From NCBI GenBank assembly GCA_964625525.1, contig CAZVEE010000013.1:1-59184 (forward strand): 59,184 nucleotides of DNA, read 5' to 3'. The translations under genes were made by a program, and so were the position numbers. The notes beneath the pieces are model-generated. The model had not been told where the DNA came from, ran no database searches, and was given only the letters and a program-made list of their open reading frames with translations. Of this stretch, positions 8,792 to 16,856 are shown one piece after another (the stretch's first letter is position 1; every line of letters starts with the position of its first letter). Source of the DNA: CAZVEE01 sp964625525. Lineage in GTDB: Bacteria; Pseudomonadota; Alphaproteobacteria; JAJFIK01.

Positions 8792-9256
8792 TCAGCCCCT
8801 CAGCGTGTTTTTCGGATTGAGCGACGCGATGTCGAGCGTCGCGGGCTGCTGCGCTTCATGGGGATGCTCCGGCCCCGCATAAACGCGCAGATTGGACATC
8901 TGTTTGCGCGCCAGCGGCCCTTTGGGCAGCATGCGCTCCACCGCCTTATAGAGCACCCGCTCGGGGAAGCGCCCGTCGAGCAGCTTGTCGGCTGTGCGCT
9001 CCTTGATGCCGCCCGGATAGCCCGTGTGCCAGTAGTAGGTTTTATCGGTGCGCTTGTTGCCGGTGAAGATGACCTTCTCGGCATTCACGATGACGACATT
9101 GTCGCCGCAATCCATGTGCGGCGTGTAGTCAGGCCGGTGCTTGCCGCGCAGGCGCATCGCCACCAGCGATGCCAGCCGGCCGACCACCAGACCGTCCGCA
9201 TCGATCAGAACCCATTTCTTCTCGATATCGGACGGCTTCAGGTTATAGGTTTTCAT
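8792..9256 (-). CDS. rplM: 50S ribosomal protein L13
   Basis: 154 residues starting MKTYNLKPSDIEKKWVLIDA, the standard L13 N-terminus, with LVVGRLASLVAMRLRGKH and YRHTGYPGG-like GTGYPGG region (HTGYPGGIKER) conserved. The frame is open to 9349, but the ATG at 9256 is preceded by GAGGG and matches the family start. It is first gene of the rplM-rpsI-argC operon, with a good promoter upstream at 9318-9346. Confidence 0.97.
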   Translation of the reverse strand: MKTYNLKPSDIEKKWVLIDADGLVVGRLASLVAMRLRGKHRPDYTPHMDCGDNVVIVNAEKVIFTGNKRTDKTYYWHTGYPGGIKERTADKLLDGRFPERVLYKAVERMLPKGPLARKQMSNLRVYAGPEHPHEAQQPATLDIASLNPKNTLRG

Positions 9257-9317
9257 CTCAGCCCTCGTCGGTTGGGCGCGCGCAGCTCCGTTCGGGCCGT
9301 CGCGATGCGAAGCCGCT

Positions 9318-9346
9318 GATCTAGGGGACCCGGGCGGTGAAGTCAA
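9318..9346 (-). promoter_or_regulatory. Sigma-70-type promoter of rplM-rpsI-argC
   Basis: On the minus strand, TTGACT (9346-9341) and TAGATC (9323-9318) are separated by exactly 17 bases. Transcription would start near 9311, giving a leader of about 55 bases before the rplM ATG at 9256. This is the clearest housekeeping-type promoter in the window. Between it and the rightward crotonase gene lies an AT-rich stretch (about 9361-9420). Confidence 0.65.
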
Positions 9347-9446
9347 CACGACCCCTGAGAAGAAAGCTTATTAAAATCAGCACCTTAGATTTGAGGTATT
9401 ATTTTACCACACATTTTCCCTGTCTCACACAGCCATGGAGACCGTC

Positions 9447-10247
9447 ATGACCCTCGCCTCCCCTGACACGGTGCTGCTGGAGCATCGCAGCGGCGCGATC
9501 GCCACGCTGACTTTGAACCGGGCCCACGCGCGCAACAGCCTGTCGGTGGATCTGATGACGACGCTGAATGGCGCGTTGGAGCGCCTCGGCCAGGATGCCT
9601 CGGTGAAAGTCATTGTTCTCGCGGCGGCGGGCCCGGTGTTTTGTTCGGGCCATGACTTAAAGGAAATGCAGCACCACCGCGCCGACGCGGATGCTGGCAA
9701 GGCCTTTTATCATCATGTGTTCACGCTCTGCGGGGCGATGATGCAGACGATCAGCGCGATCCCCAAGCCAGTGATCGCGCAAGTGCAGGGGATGGCCACG
9801 GCGGCGGGCTGTCAGCTCGTGGCGGCGTGTGATCTGGCGGTGGCGGCGCATGATGCGCGCTTTGCCACGCCTGGCGTGAATATCGGCCTGTTCTGCTCCA
9901 CGCCCATGGTGGCGCTCACGCGCAATGTGGCGCGCAAGCCGGCCATGGAGATGCTGCTCCTGGGCGATCCCATCGATGCGGAGACCGCCAAGACTCTGGG
10001 CCTCGTCAATCGGGTCGTGGCCTCGGATGTGATCGTGCCAGAAACGCTGGCGCTGGCGGAGCAGATCGCCCAAAAGCCCTCTCATGTGGTCGCGATCGGG
10101 AAAGAGGCCTTCCATGCCCAAGCGGATATGAGTGTGCCAGAGGCGTATGCTTACACAGCAGATGTCATGGTCCGGAACATGCTCGACCTTGACGCGCAGG
10201 AAGGCATCGGCGCGTTCCTAGACAAACGGGAGCCGGAATGGCGTTGA
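9447..10247 (+). CDS. Enoyl-CoA hydratase/isomerase family protein, ECHDC3-like
   Basis: 266 residues of crotonase fold. The oxyanion-hole region CSGHDLKEM and the block GMATAAGCQLVAACDLAV followed by FATPGVNIGLFCSTPMVAL match the ECHDC3 branch. The two glutamates that catalyse hydration in classic enoyl-CoA hydratase are replaced: Gln123 stands at the first position and Gly143 at the second. A normal hydratase activity is therefore doubtful, and the true reaction is unknown. I prefer the ATG at 9447 over 9435, because GGAG lies six bases before it. The stop is overlapped by a small open frame at 10238 with its own ribosome site. Confidence 0.88.
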   Translation: MTLASPDTVLLEHRSGAIATLTLNRAHARNSLSVDLMTTLNGALERLGQDASVKVIVLAAAGPVFCSGHDLKEMQHHRADADAGKAFYHHVFTLCGAMMQTISAIPKPVIAQVQGMATAAGCQLVAACDLAVAAHDARFATPGVNIGLFCSTPMVALTRNVARKPAMEMLLLGDPIDAETAKTLGLVNRVVASDVIVPETLALAEQIAQKPSHVVAIGKEAFHAQADMSVPEAYAYTADVMVRNMLDLDAQEGIGAFLDKREPEWR

Positions 10248-10393
10248 GCGATGAGGCCCCCTGGGGGCTCGCGCTTGTTCCCGCCTTTGATGGCCGTGAT
10301 GATTTGCCAGATGGCTTGGCAATCGCCATCATTGGCGACAGGATCGGCGCGTTTATGTCCTCTCAAAGCGAAGCGGCATCATGGTTGACCTAA
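10238..10393 (+). CDS. Possible 51-residue protein bridging two genes
   Basis: An ATG at 10238, preceded at five bases by GGGAG, opens a 51-codon frame (MALSDEAPWGLALVPAFDGR and onward) that overlaps the end of the crotonase gene and runs 13 bases into the CoA-binding gene. The arrangement looks like translational coupling across an otherwise 133-base gap. I recognise no family, and the composition is only mildly coding-like, so it may be chance. Confidence 0.3.
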   Translation: MALSDEAPWGLALVPAFDGRDDLPDGLAIAIIGDRIGAFMSSQSEAASWLT

Positions 10394-10806
10394 CGTATAC
10401 AGACGATTTTCTGCGAGAGATCCTCACCGGTGTGAAGACCATCGCGGTCGTGGGCGCCAGCGCCAACCCTGAGCGCGCGAGCCACGAGATTACCGCCTTC
10501 CTGATCGAACGCGGCTATACAGTCTACCCGGTGAATCCGGCGCTGAAAGGCGAGCCGCTCTTGGGTCGGCCCAGCGTCGCCAGCCTTGCAGACGTGCCCG
10601 AGCCCATCGACATGGTGGATGTTTTCCGCCGTTCCGAAGACGCCGGCGCGGTGGTGGATGAGGCCATCGCGGCCGGCGCCAAGGTCGTGTGGATGCAGCT
10701 CGGCGTGCGCGATGACGCCGCCGCGGCCCGCGCCGAAGCCGCAGGTCTGAAAGTGGTCATGGACCGGTGTCCGAAAATCGAGACCCGACGGCTGCGATTG
10801 GCCTGA
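10381..10806 (+). CDS. CoA-binding domain protein (YccU-like)
   Basis: 141 residues of a single Rossmann-like CoA_binding_2 domain. TIAVVGASANPERASHEIT at residues 20-38 is the nucleotide-binding loop, and GYTVYPVNP and the C-terminal GLKVVMDRCPKIE are typical of the YccU family, which resembles the CoA-binding part of succinyl-CoA synthetase. Its physiological role is unsettled. Only a weak ribosome site precedes the ATG; translation may be helped by the small overlapping frame upstream. It faces the convergent SRPBCC gene 40 bases later. Confidence 0.85.
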   Translation: MVDLTYTDDFLREILTGVKTIAVVGASANPERASHEITAFLIERGYTVYPVNPALKGEPLLGRPSVASLADVPEPIDMVDVFRRSEDAGAVVDEAIAAGAKVVWMQLGVRDDAAAARAEAAGLKVVMDRCPKIETRRLRLA

Positions 10807-10846
10807 AGTGGCCGGCCGCCAAGTCTGCCATCTTCATACTGCCAAG

Positions 10847-11320
10847 TTAACCATCTTCATACTGAAAGTCCCGTGCCACCAGCGCACGCCAGCGGGACTG
10901 GCGATGGCGATAGAACATCTGGGCGAAAAGCCAGATGAACGGCGTCAACAGACCCGCTTCCACCTCCACCCGGTCAGTATAGCGCGTGCCGCCGGCGCCG
11001 TCGGGCTCCAGAAAGATCCAATGGTCCCAACGTGAGACCAGCTGGCCCGACCCATTGTCGCGTAAGGCGAAATGGCCGGCCCGTGTGTCGTCTGGATGGA
11101 AACTGGTGACAATCCATTGCCGCCCCATGGGCAAAACGCCGAGAAAGCGCAGCGCCACCAGATAGCGCCCCTCCTCCCAGGTCTCTGGAAGGGTCTCTGG
11201 CTGAATGGGCTCAAAGCGCAGAATTGGCGCGGCGACATGTTCGAGCAGCTCAGTGCGGCGCAGTTCCTGCCAAATGCGCTCAGGCGGCGCAGCGAGTGCC
11301 GTCGTGATCTCCACGCGCAT
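10847..11320 (-). CDS. SRPBCC (START-like) domain protein
   Basis: 157 residues beginning MRVEITTALAAPPERIWQEL, the usual first strand and helix of a polyketide-cyclase/SRPBCC ligand-binding fold, followed by alternating strands and a long C-terminal helix (LTPFIWLFAQMFYRHRQSRWRAL). No ligand can be read from the sequence. A start at 11347 would overlap the upstream MFS gene; the ATG at 11320 leaves a ten-base gap and has AAGG upstream. The last coding bases (CCATCTTCATACTG on the plus strand, 10851-10864) are repeated just beyond the stop at 10828-10841, a small local duplication. Confidence 0.7.
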   Translation of the reverse strand: MRVEITTALAAPPERIWQELRRTELLEHVAAPILRFEPIQPETLPETWEEGRYLVALRFLGVLPMGRQWIVTSFHPDDTRAGHFALRDNGSGQLVSRWDHWIFLEPDGAGGTRYTDRVEVEAGLLTPFIWLFAQMFYRHRQSRWRALVARDFQYEDG

Positions 11321-11330
11321 CGTGGTGGCC

Positions 11331-12593
11331 TTATGGTTTGGCCGCATGGGTCTGGGCGGCCGGTTTGTCCCAATGGCGAACCACCATCAAACCAGCAAGC
11401 GCCGCGGCTGCAATGATGTAAATCACACCGCCCAGCACAATGGCATCAAAACTCACGCCCTGGTCGATCATCCAGCCCATGGAATACGGCGCCAGTGCCG
11501 TCGCCACCATCATCAAGGCGCCGGTCAAGGCGCGCACAGATCCCACATGGCGCGGCCCATAGATCTCTGCCCACATGGCCACGCCAATGGGCATGATCAG
11601 CCCCATGCTTGCCCCGGACAAGGTCATGTAGATCCAGGCCAAAGCCTGCGCATCGCCTAAGGCCAGCGCGTTAATCCCCAAGGCCAGCGGCAACTTGATC
11701 GTCGGGATGAGCCAGCGCGTGCCATAGCGGTCAATCAGCCCCCCCCCCACAAGCGAAAAGACCAGGCTTGCCAGCGAATAGGCGATGAAGGTCGTGGGCA
11801 AGAGCGCGTCCGGCCACCCCTTCACATCCGTCAAGTGGTGCTGATGGAAGATCAGCCCCGTGATGAAGTAAGGCATGGCCAGCATGGTGGGCGTCACCAT
11901 GTAGAGGCGCACATCGCGTAACAGCACCCGCCGGGTCCATGTCCCGCTGTCGAGGTCAGCTTCGCCCTGAGACTGACCCTCGCTTGTTTCCGCCAGGAAG
12001 CGAGCATGGCGCTCCGTCTGCCCCCGGAGCAACCACAGCATCAACGGCACGAGAAAGAGCGTTAAGGCGAGCGCGCTATAAAGCCATGCGTCGCGCCAGC
12101 CCAACATAGCGCCAAGCCAAGTGCCGAAAGCCGGGGTCACCGCATGGGCGAGCATCATGCCAAGCGAAGCAATCGCCAGCGCCTTGCCTCGGTCCCGGTC
12201 GAAATAGCGCGCCATGGACGTGGTGGCGGCATGGGACATAAGCCCCTGCCCGCACAGGCGCAACAGGAACAGGGCTAGCCCAAGGCCAACAGCTCCCGCG
12301 GCAAAGGACAGGGCAAAACAGCCCACAATCAGCCCACTGCAAATAAGGGCCGTGAACAGCCGCAGGTCCACGTCATCGATCTTGCGTCCCAGCCAGATCA
12401 TGAACCCGCTCGCCGCCGCCGTGGCGAGCGAATAGGCAAGCCCGATCTCTCCATGGCTCAGATCGAACGCCTCGCGCAGGCCACTGTTGAACTGCGCGAT
12501 GTAGTAGGTCTGTCCAAAGCTGGTGAAAAACAGCATCAGCATGCCGTAGGACAGAAACCGCGTATTCGCTGTGAAAAAGGCAGAATAGCTCAT
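11331..12593 (-). CDS. Major facilitator superfamily transporter
   Basis: 420 residues with about twelve hydrophobic segments. The first half begins MSYSAFFTANTRFLSYGMLM and carries the MFS loop-2/3 signature region GFMIWLGRKIDD; a central hydrophilic loop (about residues 190-215, RGQTERHARFLAETSEGQSQ) separates the halves. The family moves small solutes by proton- or sodium-coupled transport; the substrate is unknown. GGGAGG upstream of the ATG at 12593 decides the start, although the frame is open to 12659. The SRPBCC gene follows ten bases downstream, so they are probably co-transcribed. Confidence 0.85.
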   Translation of the reverse strand: MSYSAFFTANTRFLSYGMLMLFFTSFGQTYYIAQFNSGLREAFDLSHGEIGLAYSLATAAASGFMIWLGRKIDDVDLRLFTALICSGLIVGCFALSFAAGAVGLGLALFLLRLCGQGLMSHAATTSMARYFDRDRGKALAIASLGMMLAHAVTPAFGTWLGAMLGWRDAWLYSALALTLFLVPLMLWLLRGQTERHARFLAETSEGQSQGEADLDSGTWTRRVLLRDVRLYMVTPTMLAMPYFITGLIFHQHHLTDVKGWPDALLPTTFIAYSLASLVFSLVGGGLIDRYGTRWLIPTIKLPLALGINALALGDAQALAWIYMTLSGASMGLIMPIGVAMWAEIYGPRHVGSVRALTGALMMVATALAPYSMGWMIDQGVSFDAIVLGGVIYIIAAAALAGLMVVRHWDKPAAQTHAAKP

Positions 12594-12742
12594 GGGCTGA
12601 CGCCTCCCGCGCGTGCGCCCTCGCCGAGGCCGGTTGGCCTCACGAGTTGTGTTCAGCACTGTGCTAAGGGAAAGGCCCTTGGCGCCCCCCGCGCCAACGG
12701 CCCCATCACTCTATCGGGAAACGCGCCGCTGCCAAGCACTCA

Positions 12743-13198
12743 TCAGCGGATGGAGCGCAGGTCCGGTTCCGGCAGGCTGGCATCATTGATGCTCAAAGCC
12801 CCCGGCTCCACCAGGTCCCACCCCTTTTGCTTCATGCAGTTGATGTACACGGTTTTGTCCGGGCCATGACGGTCGTCAAAGAACTCCAGACGCTTGCGAT
12901 CAACGGCGAGCTTGGCGTCGCCTGGGGGGTTTGTCGCGGTGCGCGCCTCGGCCCGGCAGGTGCCGTGATCGGTCAGCAGCACGCCTTTGGAGGGGCTGGC
13001 GAAGCTGGCCTGGAATATCGGCGTTGCCGCATCCGGTTTCGCCTCGGCGCGCTCGAACGGGCGCTCGACCTTGCCCACGCGGGCAACCTCCGGCTTTGTC
13101 ACCGTGCCGGTGGCACTCGGTGTCGGGTCTAGATTGGCGCACCCGCCCAGCGCCACCGCCAAAGCGGCCACCCCCACAACGCGCAGTCGATACAACAT
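12743..13198 (-). CDS. Lipoprotein of unknown function
   Basis: 151 residues. MLYRLRVVGVAALAVALGGC gives a lipoprotein signal with Cys20 in LGGC. The mature protein has two further cysteines (DHGTCRAEAR and YINCMKQKGW) about 50 residues apart. The end INCMKQKGWDLVEPG resembles a motif seen in several small proteobacterial lipoproteins, but I cannot name a family. GAGGAGGA precedes the start. It follows ctaA by 36 bases on the same strand, so it may be read from the same transcript. Confidence 0.75.
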   Translation of the reverse strand: MLYRLRVVGVAALAVALGGCANLDPTPSATGTVTKPEVARVGKVERPFERAEAKPDAATPIFQASFASPSKGVLLTDHGTCRAEARTATNPPGDAKLAVDRKRLEFFDDRHGPDKTVYINCMKQKGWDLVEPGALSINDASLPEPDLRSIR

Positions 13199-13234
13199 GG
13201 CTTTGTCCTCCTCTCAGCGATCTGAGCCCTGGTC

Positions 13235-14386
13235 TCACACTGGATTTGTGGCCAGGCCATGGCGCTCAGACGCGGCGGAGACGGCCGGACGCAAGCGATA
13301 GACCATATGCACCACCGCGATCAGCACCAACGCCGCCCCGCCCTGATGCAGGGTCCCAAGCCACACCGGCACCACCGCCAGAAGCGTCCAAATCCCCAGG
13401 AGCACCTGGGCCAGCACCGCCGCACCGACGATCATCACGCTCTGGCGCGCGGCCGCGCTCAGCGGTCGGCGTAACGCCCACCAGACCATAGCGGCCGTAC
13501 ACAGCGTGACCGCATAGGCGAGCATTCGGTGCATGAATTGCGCGGTCAGGTGACTTTCGAACAAGTTCATGTACCAGGGGCTCATATCCCACAAGCCCGC
13601 CGGAATCACCTGGCCCTCCATGAGTGGCCAGGTGTTGTAGATGTGTCCGGCGCGCAAGCCCGCCACAAAGCCACCCATGAGAATTTGCACGAACACCAGC
13701 CCCAATAGCCCAAGGGCCACGGCGTATAGCATTCGGTTGCCCCGCGCGCCGGCCCGCGGCCGTCCCCGCTCGCCGATCAAAAGCTCAAAGGCGACCCAGG
13801 CCATGGCGGCCAAAATCACGAAAGCCAACCCCAAATGCGCGGTAAGGCGGTACTGGCTCACATCGATGCGGTCCACCAGACCGCTCTGCACCATGTACCA
13901 GCCCAGCACCCCTTGCAGGCCCCCCATGACGAAGAGCGCCACAAGTTTGACCTTCAGCGGCCCGTCGAGCCGACCGCGAATCCAAAACCAGGCCATGCCC
14001 GCAAAGAACAGCAACCCGATCAGCCGGCCCAGCAGCCGGTGTCCCCACTCCCAGTAATAGATGACCTTGAAATCGGCCATGCTCATGCCGCGGTTAACGT
14101 ACTGGTATTCGGGGATCTGGCGGTACTTCTCCAGCTCTTCTTCCCAGCCTTGCGCGGTCAGCGGCGGCAAAATCCCCGTGACGGGACGCCATTCCGTGAT
14201 GGAGAGGCCGGATTCGGTGAGCCGGGTGGCTCCGCCGACCATGATCATCAGCACCAACACCCCGCACATAAAGACAAGCCACCAACCCACGGCGCGCCGG
14301 CCGGCCTCGGCCTGGCTACGACCAGGCATGGCGGCGGTGGGCGTGGCGGCGCTGGAGGGGGGGGCGACGGCGTCGAGCGATGTCAT
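13235..14386 (-). CDS. ctaA: Heme A synthase (COX15/CtaA family)
   Basis: 383 residues with about eight membrane helices. The enzyme oxidises the methyl group of heme O to make heme A for cytochrome c oxidase. The family block GGATRLTESGLSITEWRPVT (residues 51-70) is intact, and the heme-ligand histidine of the first half is His116 in EWGHRLLGR. The second half has HLTAQFMHRMLAY and LHQGGAALVLI. A hydrophilic Ala/Pro-rich N-terminus of about 30 residues precedes the first helix. The divergent DUF2842 gene is a frequent neighbour of ctaA in Alphaproteobacteria. Confidence 0.95.
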   Translation of the reverse strand: MTSLDAVAPPSSAATPTAAMPGRSQAEAGRRAVGWWLVFMCGVLVLMIMVGGATRLTESGLSITEWRPVTGILPPLTAQGWEEELEKYRQIPEYQYVNRGMSMADFKVIYYWEWGHRLLGRLIGLLFFAGMAWFWIRGRLDGPLKVKLVALFVMGGLQGVLGWYMVQSGLVDRIDVSQYRLTAHLGLAFVILAAMAWVAFELLIGERGRPRAGARGNRMLYAVALGLLGLVFVQILMGGFVAGLRAGHIYNTWPLMEGQVIPAGLWDMSPWYMNLFESHLTAQFMHRMLAYAVTLCTAAMVWWALRRPLSAAARQSVMIVGAAVLAQVLLGIWTLLAVVPVWLGTLHQGGAALVLIAVVHMVYRLRPAVSAASERHGLATNPV

Positions 14387-14540
14387 GTCTCAGCATCCCG
14401 AACAGTGAAGCCCTTTCTTTCGGATCGGGCCTGTCTATGATCTGTCATCGAGATATAGGACACCGCGAGAGCCGGCAAGCGAGGCCCGCCGCCGCAGGTC
14501 GACCGCATCAGGCGCGGGGTCTCACGCCGCTCCTTAAGGG

Positions 14541-14592
14541 GCTGACACCATGTTGAGGGGGCTGACACCATGTTGAGGGGGCTGACACCATG
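14541..14592 (+). repeat. 20-base tandem repeat carrying ribosome site and ATG
   Basis: The unit GCTGACACCATGTTGAGGGG is present at 14541-14560 and 14561-14580 and begins a third time at 14581-14592. Each unit supplies a GAGGGG ribosome site followed after nine bases by CACCATG, so the start of the DUF2842 gene (14590) is preceded by two decoy copies of itself. The decoy ATGs at 14550 and 14570 open frames of only eight and seven codons. Confidence 0.85.
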
Positions 14593-14796
14593 ACCGCACG
14601 CGTGCGCAAGCTGCTCGGCAGCATTCTGCTGATCGTCGTCATTATCGGCTACATCCTCTTGGTGTCGTGGGTCGGTGGCTTCCTGCCACAAGACAATGTG
14701 TGGATCTTGCTCGCCTTCTATGCGGTGGCCGGCATCATCTGGGTCTTTCCCATGCGCAGCGTCATGATGTGGATGAACCAGCCGGACCCAGAGTGA
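14590..14796 (+). CDS. DUF2842 small membrane protein
   Basis: 68 residues with two membrane helices (LLGSILLIVVIIGYILLVSW and VWILLAFYAVAGIIWVFPM) and the family's ending WVFPMRSVMMWMNQPDP. DUF2842 proteins are restricted mainly to Alphaproteobacteria and have no settled role; the repeated closeness to ctaA suggests a link to respiration. The ATG lies at the end of a tandem repeat that contains its ribosome site. A tiny membrane peptide and a solute symporter follow on the same strand. Confidence 0.85.
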   Translation: MTARVRKLLGSILLIVVIIGYILLVSWVGGFLPQDNVWILLAFYAVAGIIWVFPMRSVMMWMNQPDPE

Positions 14797-14880
14797 GGGC
14801 GCGCCCACAACATCGCTTTGCGCGCTGCGGAAAACCCGCTACATCTGAGCACCACGTTTGAGATTGCGGGGACCGCCGTT

Positions 14881-14961
14881 ATGGAAGCCATTCTGCCCAT
14901 CGTTCTGTTCATTGTCGTTCTGCTCATCCTGAACCGGGTGGAGTTCGGCAGCTTCGACTGA
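14881..14961 (+). CDS. 26-residue single-helix membrane peptide
   Basis: An ATG at 14881, with GGGG about eight bases upstream, opens a 26-codon frame: a hydrophobic helix (MEAILPIVLFIVVLLILN) followed by RVEFGSFD. The charge pattern and the abrupt EFG ending look like a designed membrane peptide, not chance. It stands 42 bases before the symporter gene on the same strand. Several transporters have such tiny accessory subunits (KdpF is one known case); that this one assists the symporter is inference. Confidence 0.55.
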   Translation: MEAILPIVLFIVVLLILNRVEFGSFD

Positions 14962-15003
14962 GGTTGCCCCTGACAGCCGGCGACACCCGGGGGGACAGCG
15001 CGC

Positions 15004-16398
15004 ATGACCTGGACGTGGATCGCCATCGCTGGCTACATGGCCCTCAATATTGCCGTGGGCGCCTGGGCCTCTCGTTTCATCAAAACAGAAAGCGACTATC
15101 TGGTGGCCGGGCGCTCGCTCGGCTTTGGCCTGACGACCGTGTCGCTTTTTGCCACTTGGTTTGGGGCGGAGACGGTGATCGGATCCTCCGCCGCCATTGC
15201 CGAGGACGGGCTTGCGGGTGGTCGGGCCGATCCGTTCGGCTATTCCTTGTGCCTGCTGGGCATGGGGTTGCTGCTCGCTTATGAGTTGCGGCGGCGCAAT
15301 TATGTGACCATCGGCGACTTTTTTCGCGAGCGCTACTCGCGCACGGCGGAAGTCACCGGCTCGCTTCTCTTCATCCCTAGCGTGCTCGTGTGGGGCGCGG
15401 CCCAGTTTCTGGCCTTCGCGCAGATCCTGGTGGTGTTGACCGGGGTAGAGCTGCAGGTGGCGCTGTTCGCGAGCATGCTCATCATTGTCACCTACACCAC
15501 ACTCGGCGGCATGTTGGCCGACGCCATTACCGATTTCGTTCAAGCCATCGTGCTGATCATCGGCCTGATCATTCTCCTGGTCATCGTCGTGACCGCTTCC
15601 GGCGGCTTTGCGGAGGCCATGGGGCGGGTTCAACCGGCGCAACTGTCCTTCATCGGCGAGGACGAAAGCCTGTGGGCGCGGCTCGATGTGTGGGCGGTGC
15701 CGGTGCTGGGATCGCTGGTGAGCCAGGTGGCGCTGTCTAAAGTGCTGGCCGCGCGCTCTCCGGAAGTCGCGCGAGCGGCCTCCTTCGGAGCCTTCGGCCT
15801 TTACCTGACCGCGGGCATGGTGCCGGTGATCTTGGCGCTGATCGCCCCGCATCTGGGCATTCCGCTGGGCACAGGCGATGAGTTCCTGCCGCAGCTGGCG
15901 AGCGACCTGCTGCCACCGGTACTGGGCATCATTTTCATGGGCGCGCTGCTGTCGGCGATCCTCTCGACGGTCGACTCGACGCTGCTGACCATTTCAGCAT
16001 TGGTATCCCACAATGTGGTGGTGCCAGTGCTGGGCGATATCGAAGAGCGCCGTAAAGTGTGGCTTGCGCGGGCGGTGGTGATCGTGGCGGGCGTGTCCGC
16101 CTGGGTGATCGCGGCCTTGGGCGAGAGTATTCTGGGTCTGGTGCTGCTGGCGGATTCCATCGGCACGGCGGGCCTTGTCACGGCCGTCCTGATTGGGCTC
16201 TACGCGCCCCGCTTTGGTGGCGCCATGGCGGCGCTCGCGGCCTTCGCCGGCGGCCTGGTGGCCTTCCCCATTGGCGAGCAAATCCTGCAGGTGGAAGCGC
16301 CTTACGCCCTCAGCCTCGCCACCGCCGTCGGCGCCTACGTCCTGGTGGCCGTATGGGAGCAGATCGCCCCATCAAAGCCTGTCGCGGTCAGCCGTTAA
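15004..16398 (+). CDS. Sodium:solute symporter (SSS family)
   Basis: 464 residues with about 12-13 membrane helices in the LeuT-like SSS arrangement. LVAGRSLGFGLTTVSLFATWFGAETVIGSS in the first 60-odd residues is the family's helix 1-2 block, with FREFYS-like DFFRERYSRTAEV after helix 3 and the segment TTLGGMLADAITDFVQAIVL matching the SSS signature. Substrate is unknown; relatives carry amino acids, sugars, proline or carboxylates. A GGGGGGA ribosome site precedes the ATG. Its 3' end overlaps the convergent START-domain gene by four bases. Confidence 0.88.
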   Translation: MTWTWIAIAGYMALNIAVGAWASRFIKTESDYLVAGRSLGFGLTTVSLFATWFGAETVIGSSAAIAEDGLAGGRADPFGYSLCLLGMGLLLAYELRRRNYVTIGDFFRERYSRTAEVTGSLLFIPSVLVWGAAQFLAFAQILVVLTGVELQVALFASMLIIVTYTTLGGMLADAITDFVQAIVLIIGLIILLVIVVTASGGFAEAMGRVQPAQLSFIGEDESLWARLDVWAVPVLGSLVSQVALSKVLAARSPEVARAASFGAFGLYLTAGMVPVILALIAPHLGIPLGTGDEFLPQLASDLLPPVLGIIFMGALLSAILSTVDSTLLTISALVSHNVVVPVLGDIEERRKVWLARAVVIVAGVSAWVIAALGESILGLVLLADSIGTAGLVTAVLIGLYAPRFGGAMAALAAFAGGLVAFPIGEQILQVEAPYALSLATAVGAYVLVAVWEQIAPSKPVAVSR

Positions 16399-16856
16399 CG
16401 GGTGGGCGCCCCATAGAGATCATGCGCGCGTGCATCGAAGGCGGAGACCATGCGCCGCACAGCCTCTGAAAAGACCGCCGAAATCAGCATCTGGAGCATG
16501 GTGGAGCTGAAGGCGAAGTCGATGTGAAAATCGACCGTACACGACCCGTCCGGGTTCTCCAGAAACAGCCAACGGTTCTCCAAATGGCTGAACGGGCCTT
16601 TCAGATAATCAATGTCGATGCGTTTGGCGTCTTGGTCGAGCACCACGCGGCTGCGGAAACTCTCCCGGTAGAGCTTAAAGCGCACGCCCAGATCCGCGAT
16701 GATCACCTCGCGCCCCTGCGCGTCCGTTGACCGTTCCCGAATACGCGCCGTGTGGCACCAGGGCAAAAACTCCGGGTACCGCTCCACATCGGCCACAAGG
16801 TCGAAAATCTGTTCTGGACTATAGGGCAGCCGGCGCTGCTGCTGATGCACCGTCAT
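16395..16856 (-). CDS. COQ10/RatA-type START domain protein, probable ubiquinone-binding
   Basis: 153 residues of a single polyketide-cyclase/START fold. LPYSPEQIFDLVADVERYPEFLPWC is the family's opening, and GPFSHLENRWLFLE and VDFHIDFAFSSTMLQMLIS follow in order. In mitochondria the homologue COQ10 chaperones ubiquinone; the E. coli homologue was named RatA for a proposed effect on ribosome association. Here the ATGA overlap with lipA, a pairing widespread in Alphaproteobacteria, favours a respiratory or lipid-related housekeeping role over a toxin role. Confidence 0.88.
   Translation of the reverse strand: MTVHQQQRRLPYSPEQIFDLVADVERYPEFLPWCHTARIRERSTDAQGREVIIADLGVRFKLYRESFRSRVVLDQDAKRIDIDYLKGPFSHLENRWLFLENPDGSCTVDFHIDFAFSSTMLQMLISAVFSEAVRRMVSAFDARAHDLYGAPTR

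Noticed and set aside
14550..14593. Leader peptides for attenuation before DUF2842
   Set aside because: The 7-8 codon frames arise from the tandem repeat itself; there is no terminator/antiterminator hairpin or codon bias.
16395..16856. A RatA-type toxin of a toxin-antitoxin pair
   Set aside because: There is no antitoxin (RatB) gene beside it, and the lipA pairing fits the COQ10 role better.
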